NCBI RefSeq assembly: GCF_017744835.1
Contig: NZ_JAGIAM010000003.1
Coordinates: 372,001 to 436,000, forward strand
Origin: Sphingomonas sp.
GTDB lineage: Bacteria > Pseudomonadota > Alphaproteobacteria > Sphingomonadales > Sphingomonadaceae
Reading direction: 5' to 3'
Length of the DNA: 64,000 nucleotides
The translations under genes were made by a program, and so were the position numbers. Below are positions 48,344-55,024 of this stretch, one piece after another (positions within the stretch are counted from its first letter, which is position 1; the number at the start of each line of letters is the position of its first letter). The notes under the pieces are model-generated. The model was not told where the DNA came from and searched no databases. It saw only the letters and a program-made list of their open reading frames with translations.

Positions 48344-49059
48344 AGGCGCGTGACCTCCGCTGCCAGCGTATAGCCACCGCCCCAGACCGTCTTGATCAGG
48401 CTCGGGTTCTTCGGATCGGCCTCGATCTTCTTGCGAAGCCGGCTGACCTGGTTGTCGATCGCGCGATCGAACGCCGCGGCTTCGCGGCCCTGGGTCAGGT
48501 CGAGCAGCTGGTCGCGCGTCAGCACCTGGCGCGGGCGCGTCACCAGCGCGTGCAGAAGGTTGTATTCGCCGGTCGATAGCGGGACGGACACGCCCTCGCG
48601 GTCGACCAAGGCGCGCTCACCGGTCTTGAGCACCCAGCCGGCGAAGGCGAAGCTGCCGGTCTCGGGCGCGTGCTGTTTGGCGCCGCCCGCGGCCATGCGG
48701 CGGAGCACCACCTTGATCCGTGCCGCCAGCTCGCGCGGGGAAAAGGGCTTCACGACATAATCGTCGGCGCCCATCTCAAGTCCCACGATGCGGTCGGTCT
48801 CTTCGCTGCGCGCAGTGAGCAGGATCACGGGCGTGTCGCTCGTCTCGCGGATGTGGCGGCACAGGCTCAGCCCGTCCTCGCCCGGCATCATGATGTCGAG
48901 GATCACCAGGTCGATCGCATAGGCCGCGATCCGAGCGCGCGCGGCCTCGGCGTCGCCGGCCTGGGTGACGCGGAAGCCCTGCTTGGTGAGATACTGTGCC
49001 AGCGGCTCTCGGATCGAGCGCTCGTCGTCGACGAGCAGGAGGTGCGGGATTTCTGCCAT
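48340..49059 (-). CDS. OmpR-family response regulator
   Basis: 239 residues. Receiver domain with acidic pair Asp11-Asp12, phospho-acceptor Asp55 (VILDIMMPGEDG) and Lys near 105 (VVKPFSP); C-terminal winged-helix DNA-binding domain (LSTGEYNLLHALVTRPRQVL ... RAIDNQVSRLRKKIEADP ... VWGGGYTL). Cognate to the kinase with which it overlaps by 4 bases. An EF-hand gene lies 83 bases upstream and direct repeats near its promoter are possible targets. Confidence 0.95.
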   Translation of the reverse strand: MAEIPHLLLVDDERSIREPLAQYLTKQGFRVTQAGDAEAARARIAAYAIDLVILDIMMPGEDGLSLCRHIRETSDTPVILLTARSEETDRIVGLEMGADDYVVKPFSPRELAARIKVVLRRMAAGGAKQHAPETGSFAFAGWVLKTGERALVDREGVSVPLSTGEYNLLHALVTRPRQVLTRDQLLDLTQGREAAAFDRAIDNQVSRLRKKIEADPKNPSLIKTVWGGGYTLAAEVTRL

Positions 49060-49096
49060 GTAGGAACCCTAGGCAACGCATTCGCGACAGGGAAGT

Positions 49097-49128
49097 GCCC
49101 GGGCCGGCGAGGAGGAGCCGGCCCGGGC
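49097..49128 (-). terminator. Strong GC-rich hairpin after the EF-hand gene
   Basis: A perfect 12-bp stem, GCCCGGGCCGGC (49097-49108) with its complement (49117-49128), and an 8-nt loop in the 83-base spacer between the EF-hand gene and the response-regulator gene. No T tract, so partial termination or mRNA protection rather than complete stop is likely. Confidence 0.5.
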
Positions 49129-49142
49129 GAGTGCGACCTGGT

Positions 49143-49922
49143 TCAGTTCCCGTCGGGAGATTCGGGAGCTTCGGGCGAGGGAGCCTGCATGCCGCCGCGA
49201 TGATGGCCGCGCATCGCCTTCATCCTGGCGTGCGCCGCCTCGCGCTCCGACGCGTCGATGCGGCCGTCCTTGTTGGCGTCGACGCGGTCGAACATCGCCA
49301 GCGCCGCGGTGCGGCTCTCGGCGAGGCTGATCAGCTTGTCGCCATTGGCGTGGATCCGGGCCCCATGACCCCGATGGCCGCCGCCAAAGCCCCCGCCGCC
49401 TTCGCCGCCGCGCATCGCCTGCCGGGCTTGGCGCGCGGCCTGACGCTCGGCATCGCTCAGCTTGCCGTCCTTGTCCGTATCGAAGCGCTCGAGCAGCTTG
49501 GCGCGCATGTCGCCGTGGCCGCCCTTGCGCTCGCCGAACTGGGCGCGGAACGCCTCGCGGGCCGCCTGGCGCTCCACATCGCTGAGCTTGCCGTCCTTGT
49601 CGGCGTCGAAACGCTCGAGCATCTTGGCGTGGCGCTCGCCGCCGTCCTGGCCACCGAAACGACGGTGCCGGCCGTCGCGACCCGGATGCGCCGCGCGGCG
49701 CTCCTCGGCGCTTAGCTGGCCGTCCTTGTTGGTGTCCGCCTTCGCAAAGCGTGCGTCGACGCCGGCGAGCACTTCTTCGCGCGTGATGACGCCGTCATTG
49801 TTCGCATCGGCGTGCATCATCGGGCCGCGCGGGGCGCCACCCTGTACTTGCTGCGCGGCATAGGCTCCGCCGCCCGCCAACAGGCTGGCGCCGAGCAGGG
49901 CCGCGACGATCTTCTTCTTCAT
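49143..49922 (-). CDS. Exported multi-EF-hand calcium-binding protein
   Basis: 259 residues. Signal peptide MKKKIVAALLGASLLAGGGA ending near YAA. At least five intact EF-hand loops are visible as DxDxDG patterns: DANNDGVITREE, DTNKDGQLSAEE, DADKDGKLSDVE, DTDKDGKLSDAE and DANKDGRIDASE, plus one degenerate (ANGDKLISLAE); the two central ones are near-duplicates. A Gly/Arg/His-rich linker (GGEGGGGFGGGHRGHG) lies between. Probably periplasmic Ca2+ buffer or sensor. Located just upstream of a two-component system on the same strand. Confidence 0.88.
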   Translation of the reverse strand: MKKKIVAALLGASLLAGGGAYAAQQVQGGAPRGPMMHADANNDGVITREEVLAGVDARFAKADTNKDGQLSAEERRAAHPGRDGRHRRFGGQDGGERHAKMLERFDADKDGKLSDVERQAAREAFRAQFGERKGGHGDMRAKLLERFDTDKDGKLSDAERQAARQARQAMRGGEGGGGFGGGHRGHGARIHANGDKLISLAESRTAALAMFDRVDANKDGRIDASEREAAHARMKAMRGHHRGGMQAPSPEAPESPDGN

Positions 49923-49985
49923 GGCTCACGAAACTCCATACGCATCCGCGGCCATCCCGCGGTCGTGACCCAATTGGAGCCCGGC

Positions 49986-50033
49986 TGTCGCACCACTTTG
50001 TCATGGCGCGGGGGAAGTGTCGCAAATTGTCGC
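49986..50033 (-). promoter_or_regulatory. Direct-repeat hexamers upstream of the EF-hand gene
   Basis: Three copies of GCGACA (minus strand) lie at 50033-50028, 50023-50018 and 49991-49986, 64-111 bases upstream of the EF-hand start. The first two are exactly 10 bases apart, the spacing used by OmpR/PhoB-type regulators. They may be sites for the adjacent response regulator. Confidence 0.4.
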
Positions 50034-50037
50034 GGGA

Positions 50038-50811
50038 TCAGCCGAAGATCGCGACACCCTGCATCGCTTCGGCCACGGGTTCCCCTGCGGCGTTCCAGAT
50101 CGCCATGCGCTGGCTGCTGTAGCCGTGGCGGGCGGCTTCGGCGCGTGTCGTGAGCAGCCACCAGCCGTCGCTGGTCTCCGGCGCATCGGTGAGGAAGTTG
50201 ATCTGCCAGTTGAGCGAGCTGAGCGGGGTGCCGCGCTCGGGTGCGAGCTTGAAGGCGGCCGGCGGCAGCGCGTCGCCGATCGCTATCAGCTCGACCATCG
50301 GGTGAAGTCCGTCGCGCGCCCGCAGCCGCGCCCAGCGCAGCCATTCGGCGGGGCCGAGCGATGTCTTGGGATCGAAGAAGTTGAAGTTGCCGATGAAGAA
50401 GTCGTCCGGGCCCGTGTAAAGCTCGGCATCTGTGCGCGGCGGCGGAGCGGGAGCTCTCGACGCCTCGTCATGCTCGATGGCCGAAGCGAGCTCGGCCATG
50501 AAGACGAAGGTCGCACGCAATCCGAGGCCGGCGTCGGATGTGACATCGGCCTGGAGGAAGGCGGCGTTCCGCCCGCGCCGGAGTCTGGTGGCGGTGACCG
50601 AGACCTCTCCGGCGAGCGGCCCGATGAACGCCACCTGCGCCGAGCGTAGCGGCGGCAGGTCGGGCTCGAGCTCCAGCGCTGCCTGGAGCGCAAGCGCGGC
50701 GGAGAGTCCGCCATAAGCAGTGCGGCCCTGCATCCAGTCGGCGGACAGGCGGGTGCGGAAGCCGGTTCCGGTGCGCTCGGCGCCGGCGAGCAGGTCGGCG
50801 ATCGGCGTCAT
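50038..50811 (-). CDS. TesB-like acyl-CoA thioesterase family protein
   Basis: 257 residues, two hot-dog repeats. N-terminal half FRTRLSADWMQGRTAYGGLSAALALQAAL (start of the hot-dog helix with Gly-Gly), C-terminal half LSSLNWQINFLTD and GYSSQRMAIWNAAGEPVAEAMQGVAIFG, as in the thioesterase-family proteins of actinobacteria and sphingomonads. Would hydrolyse an acyl-CoA. Its start overlaps the ligase stop as ATGA, so ligase and thioesterase are made together, probably to recycle CoA or correct mis-ligation. Confidence 0.84.
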   Translation of the reverse strand: MTPIADLLAGAERTGTGFRTRLSADWMQGRTAYGGLSAALALQAALELEPDLPPLRSAQVAFIGPLAGEVSVTATRLRRGRNAAFLQADVTSDAGLGLRATFVFMAELASAIEHDEASRAPAPPPRTDAELYTGPDDFFIGNFNFFDPKTSLGPAEWLRWARLRARDGLHPMVELIAIGDALPPAAFKLAPERGTPLSSLNWQINFLTDAPETSDGWWLLTTRAEAARHGYSSQRMAIWNAAGEPVAEAMQGVAIFG

Positions 50812-52316
50812 CGGGCGAGCCAGGCGTCGCGCAGCTCGCGCTTGAGTATCTTGCCGATCGCGCTGCGGGGCAGCTCGTCGAGCTTCTCGATCGCGGCCAG
50901 ACGCTGGGTCTTGGCGACATTGGCGTTGAACCAGTCCTGCACCTCGGCGGGATCGGCGCTGCCGGTGTAGAAGCCGACCGGCGTCTCGCCCCATTGCTCG
51001 GAGGGTATGCCGACTACGGCGCAGTCCGCCACGCCCGGATGCCGCGCGAGCACGGCTTCGAGGTCGGAGGGGTAGATGTTGAACCCGCCCGAAATGATCA
51101 GGTCCTTCTTGCGGTCCATCAGGACCAGGAATCCGTCCTCGTCGAAGCGGCCGATATCGCCGTGGCGGATGAAGCGATTGCCCTTCGCGTCGTACCAGGT
51201 CGCCGCGTCGGTCGCCTGTTCGCGGCCGTGATAGCCGGTCATCATCGCGGGCGAGCGGCCGATGACCTCTCCCATTTCGCCGCGAGGTACTTCATGGCCT
51301 GCCTCGTCGATCAGCCTGATGTCATGGCCTTCGATCGGCTGGCCGACGGTGTGGAGCTTGTCCGGATGCGCGTTGCAGACCAGCAGCGTGGTGCCCCCGC
51401 CTTCGGTCATCCCGTAATATTCGATCAGCAGCCCAGGCCAGCGGCGCAGAACGTCGGCCTTGAGCGCGGCGGAAAAGGGGGCGCTGGTCGAGGTCTTGAG
51501 CTTGTAGCTCGACAAGTCGAACCGGTCGAAATCGGGCAGCGCCATGATGCGCTGATACTGGACCGGCACCAGCATTGCGTGGGTGGCGCGGTGGAGCTCG
51601 GAGAGCTGGAGGAAAGTCGCCGCGTCGAACTTCCCCATCAGCACCGCGGTGCCGCCCCAGGCGAGCGTGGGGAGGAAGCTCACCAGCGTGGTGTTCGAAT
51701 AGAGCGGCGTGGCGATCATCGTCACTGCCTCGCCGAACCCCGCCGAGGCGCGGGCGATATGCGCCCAGCGCATCGCGTGCGGCTGGACGATACCCTTGGG
51801 CACGCCCGTGGTGCCCGAGGAATAGATGATGTTGAACGGATCGCTGGGCGATACCTCAGCGCGATCGGGCTCTGCGCCTTCGGGAGCCACCCAGCCCCCA
51901 ATTGTGTCGAGCGGCACCTTGCGTGCGGCGACGGCGAGCCCGGCATGCGCCGCGTCGTGGAACAGGATCGGCGCGGCGCAGTCGGCTACCATCGCCGTGA
52001 GCTGCTCATCGGTCGCCGAAGGCGCGAGAGGAGCGGGGACGCAGCCGGCGCGGAGCGCTCCGAGGAACGCCAGCGCGACCGGAATCGAATTGCCGCCGAC
52101 GATCGCCACGGCCTCTCCCGCCTGCATGCCGTCACGCTGGAGCGCGGCCGCGAAGCGATCGAGGCGCCGGTTCAGGTCCGCATAGTCGAGCACTGCGCCG
52201 TCGCAGATCAGGGCCGGTTTCGCTGGCCGTTCGGCGGCGTGCGCGCGCAGCAGATCGGACAGTGTCGCAAAGTCTCCGGCGAGCATCGCCTCTGCGGTCA
52301 TCCCCCTGGTGTCCAT
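50808..52316 (-). CDS. Class I AMP-forming acyl-CoA synthetase
   Basis: 502 residues, adenylate-forming family. P-loop IIYSSGTTGVPKG (about 165-177), the A5-like YYGMTEGGG, A8 hinge DRKKDLIISGGFNIYPSDLE and catalytic Lys near the C-terminus (RSAIGKILKREL). The closest groups are FadD/CaiC-like ligases for carboxylic acids; substrate unknown but likely that of the neighbouring dehydrogenases. Divergent from the ACAD pair, so one control region of 136 bases serves both. Confidence 0.9.
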   Translation of the reverse strand: MDTRGMTAEAMLAGDFATLSDLLRAHAAERPAKPALICDGAVLDYADLNRRLDRFAAALQRDGMQAGEAVAIVGGNSIPVALAFLGALRAGCVPAPLAPSATDEQLTAMVADCAAPILFHDAAHAGLAVAARKVPLDTIGGWVAPEGAEPDRAEVSPSDPFNIIYSSGTTGVPKGIVQPHAMRWAHIARASAGFGEAVTMIATPLYSNTTLVSFLPTLAWGGTAVLMGKFDAATFLQLSELHRATHAMLVPVQYQRIMALPDFDRFDLSSYKLKTSTSAPFSAALKADVLRRWPGLLIEYYGMTEGGGTTLLVCNAHPDKLHTVGQPIEGHDIRLIDEAGHEVPRGEMGEVIGRSPAMMTGYHGREQATDAATWYDAKGNRFIRHGDIGRFDEDGFLVLMDRKKDLIISGGFNIYPSDLEAVLARHPGVADCAVVGIPSEQWGETPVGFYTGSADPAEVQDWFNANVAKTQRLAAIEKLDELPRSAIGKILKRELRDAWLAR

Positions 52317-52390
52317 TCCGGCAGGCTAGCGGCTATTTCTGGAAACGCCATACGCCAGTTTCGAAAGAACGCCCCTACGCCGCAACCTGC

Positions 52391-52419
52391 TTGACGATAA
52401 TCGATCCGTACCGCATCTT
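52391..52419 (+). promoter_or_regulatory. Candidate promoter for the ACAD pair
   Basis: TTGACG (52391-52396) and CATCTT (52414-52419), 17 bases apart, about 34 bases before the TTG start of the first acyl-CoA dehydrogenase. The -35 is good, the -10 weak. Confidence 0.35.
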
Positions 52420-52452
52420 CGAAACGGCAATTTGCACCATAGGAGAGGTGGA

Positions 52453-53673
52453 TTGGCGAGCGTACCTGAAGTCGATGCGCCTGTGGACCTGCTGGCGGCG
52501 TTTCGCGCCGAGGCCCGCGAATGGCTCGCGGCGCATTTCCCGCCGGGCCTCAAGGGCAGGGACAATGCCATGTCGGCGGTCGAAGGTCCGACCGAGGAGG
52601 ACGACGAGCAGCGCGCCTGGCGCCTCGCGATGGGCGAGAAGGGCTGGGGCGTGTCGACCTGGCCCAAGGAATATGGCGGCGGCGGGCTAAGTCGTAACGA
52701 GGCGCGCGTGCTGCAGGAGGAAATGGCGCGGATCGGCGCCTGGAATCCGATCGGCGGCATGGGCGTGATGATGTTCGGCCCAACGCTGCTCGAATATGGC
52801 AGCGAAGCGCAGAAGCGCGAGCATATCCCGGCGATCGCGCGCGGCGAGATTCGCTGGTGCCAGGGCTATTCGGAGCCGGGCGCGGGATCGGACCTGGCGA
52901 GCCTGCAGACTTTCGCCGAGGACAAGGGCGACCATTATCTGGTCAACGGTCAGAAAACCTGGACCAGCGGCGGCCAATGGGCGGACAAGTGCTTCATGCT
53001 CGTCCGCACGGACAAGACGAAGAAGCATGAGGGTATCACCTTCCTGCTCTGCGACATGGATGCGCCGGGCGTCGAAGTCCGCCCGATCCGGCTGATCTCG
53101 GGCTCTTCGCCATTTTGCGAGACCTTCTTCACCGACGTGAAGGTGCCCAAGGCCAATCGCGTGGGCGAGGAAGGGCAGGGCTGGACGATCGGCAAGCGGC
53201 TGCTCCAGCACGAGCGTACCAGCCTGTCGGGGGGTGGATCGACTGCGGGGCGGATGTTCGCCGGCACGCCGCTCTCGCAGCTCGCCAAGAAATATGTCGG
53301 CATCGACGAGCAGGGTCGGATCGCCGATGCCGACCTGCGCACGCGGATCGTGCGGCACGAGATGGACCTGCGCGCCTTCATGCTGACGCTGCGCCGGGCG
53401 AGCCTGGAGGCCAAGTCGAACCAGGGGCCGTCGGCGGCATCGTCGATCATGAAGAACGTCGGCGCGCGGATCACGCAGGAGCGCTCCGAGCTGCTGATCG
53501 AGATCCGCGGCCTCGCCGGGCTCGGCTGGGAAGGCGAGGGGTTCGAGGAGGATGCGCTCAAGGATGTGCGCACCTGGCTCTTCGGCAAGGCAGTGTCGAT
53601 CTACGGCGGCTCGACCGAGATCCAGAACAACGTGATCGCCAAGCGCATCCTCGGGATGCTGGATCATCAATAG
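52453..53673 (+). CDS. Acyl-CoA dehydrogenase (large, catalytic-type subunit of a pair)
   Basis: 406 residues. Start is TTG at 52453, read as Met, with AGGAGAGG just upstream; no ATG lies near. FAD-ACAD motifs: CQGYSEPGAGSDLASLQT, GQKTWTSGGQWADKCF. The base Glu254 sits in LLQHERTSL, on helix G as in IVD and in FadE29/ChsE-type enzymes, while the classic position reads YGGSTEIQ (Gly). Together with the shorter neighbour that lacks any base it resembles heteromeric alpha2beta2 acyl-CoA dehydrogenases used for bulky or cyclic side chains. First of a two-gene set. Confidence 0.9.
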   Translation: MASVPEVDAPVDLLAAFRAEAREWLAAHFPPGLKGRDNAMSAVEGPTEEDDEQRAWRLAMGEKGWGVSTWPKEYGGGGLSRNEARVLQEEMARIGAWNPIGGMGVMMFGPTLLEYGSEAQKREHIPAIARGEIRWCQGYSEPGAGSDLASLQTFAEDKGDHYLVNGQKTWTSGGQWADKCFMLVRTDKTKKHEGITFLLCDMDAPGVEVRPIRLISGSSPFCETFFTDVKVPKANRVGEEGQGWTIGKRLLQHERTSLSGGGSTAGRMFAGTPLSQLAKKYVGIDEQGRIADADLRTRIVRHEMDLRAFMLTLRRASLEAKSNQGPSAASSIMKNVGARITQERSELLIEIRGLAGLGWEGEGFEEDALKDVRTWLFGKAVSIYGGSTEIQNNVIAKRILGMLDHQ

Positions 53674-53682
53674 CCCAAGAAG

Positions 53683-53779
53683 CCCTCTCCCCTCCGGGGA
53701 GAGGGTTGGGAGAGGGGAAGTGTGGAGAGTGGGCGGCTCGTGCTCCTCTCCCCAGCCCTCTCCTCAGAGGGGAGAGGGA
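53683..53779. repeat. Inverted repeat of CCCTCTCCCC type overlapping an RBS
   Basis: Two 34-base arms (53683-53717 and 53744-53779) are close reverse complements, each also able to form its own small hairpin (CCCTCTCCCC with GGGGAGAGGG). The last ten bases of the second arm (GGAGAGGGAG, 53771-53780) are the ribosome site of the next gene. The family is widespread between proteobacterial genes. Confidence 0.65.
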
Positions 53780-53784
53780 GTTTT

Positions 53785-54858
53785 ATGGCCGTGCTTACCG
53801 AAGAACAGACGATGCTCCGCGACATGGCGCGCGAGTGGGCGGACAATGAGGCGCCGGTGAGCGCGTTCCGCCGCATGCGCGACAGCGCGCCGGCCGAATT
53901 CTACGATCCCGTGGCATGGCGCGCGCAGGCCGAGATGGGCTGGGCGGGCATTTTGATTCCCGAGGCGCAGGGCGGGGCGGGGATGGGCTATCTCTCGCTG
54001 GGGCTGGTGCTCGAGCAGCTCGGCCGCAACCTCGTGGCGACTCCGCTTGCAGCGAGTGCAGCGGCGACCAGCGCGCTGCTGCTCGGCGGCTCGGAAGCGC
54101 AGCAGGCCGAATGGCTGCCCCGCATCGCAGCCGGCGAGATCGTGGCCGCGCTGGCAGTGAACGAAGGCCCCCGTTTCGCCCCCGAGAAGATCGCAACCAG
54201 GGTTGAAGGCGGTCGCCTGACCGGCACCAAGGAGTTCGTAGCCGAGGGCGACAGCGCGCAGCTTTTCGTCGTGGCGGCCGAGGATGGCCTCTATCTCGTC
54301 CGGGGCGAACAGGGCGTCTCGCGCTCGCCGCGTCACCTGACCGACGCACGCAGCCATGCGCAGATCCGTTTCGACGGCGCCCCGGCGGAGAGGCTGGCTG
54401 CCGGCGGCCCAGACCTGCTCACCCAGGTCACCGACCGCGCGGCAGTGGCGCTCTGCGCGGAGATGCTCGGCATGGCCGAGTCTGCCTTTGCCCAGACCAA
54501 CGACTATCTGAAGACCCGCGTCCAGTTCGGCCAGGTGCTTGCCTCGTTCCAGGCGCTTCAGCATCGCATGGCGAAGATGTTCACCGAGCTCGAGCTGATG
54601 CGCTCGGTGGTCGAGGGTGCGCTGGAGGCAATCGACTCCGGCAAGAAGGACGTCAGCCAGGACGTGAGCCTTGCCAAGGCAGTCGCCGGCGAGACGCTCC
54701 ATCGGGTCAGCCGCGAGATGATCCAGCTCCATGGCGGCATCGGCATGACCGACGAGCATGATGCGGGCTTCTACCTCAAGCGCGCGCGTGTGCTCGAGGC
54801 GATGTGGGGGAATGCCGCGTGGCATCGCGACCGCTTCGCGCGGCTGGGTGGCTATTGA
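53785..54858 (+). CDS. Acyl-CoA dehydrogenase (short, non-catalytic-type subunit of a pair)
   Basis: 357 residues, shorter than usual. ACAD fold recognisable from EAQGGAGMGYLSLGLVLEQLGR, LTGTKEFVAEGDSA, KTRVQFGQVLASFQALQHRMAKM and IQLHGGIGMTDEHDAGFYLKRA. No Glu is present at either catalytic position: helix G reads TDRAAVALCAEMLG, and the C-terminal site is absent. This matches FadE28-type partners that provide half the FAD site in alpha2beta2 enzymes. The ATG at 53785 follows GGAGAGGGAG; the frame upstream reads through the intergenic repeat. Confidence 0.88.
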   Translation: MAVLTEEQTMLRDMAREWADNEAPVSAFRRMRDSAPAEFYDPVAWRAQAEMGWAGILIPEAQGGAGMGYLSLGLVLEQLGRNLVATPLAASAAATSALLLGGSEAQQAEWLPRIAAGEIVAALAVNEGPRFAPEKIATRVEGGRLTGTKEFVAEGDSAQLFVVAAEDGLYLVRGEQGVSRSPRHLTDARSHAQIRFDGAPAERLAAGGPDLLTQVTDRAAVALCAEMLGMAESAFAQTNDYLKTRVQFGQVLASFQALQHRMAKMFTELELMRSVVEGALEAIDSGKKDVSQDVSLAKAVAGETLHRVSREMIQLHGGIGMTDEHDAGFYLKRARVLEAMWGNAAWHRDRFARLGGY

Positions 54859-55024
54859 ACTGCCTGCGTTTGCGTTCCTGCGAACTATTGCAAACAGGCA
54901 ACACCGCCGCCCCGTCCTTTTTTGCAACGCTTGTTATGCTTGACGGCCCTTAGGGAAACAGGTCCTATTCGAGGATAGGGTATGGAGCCGCTGAGTGCTC
55001 CAGCCCGTGGTGGGAGAGGAAAAG

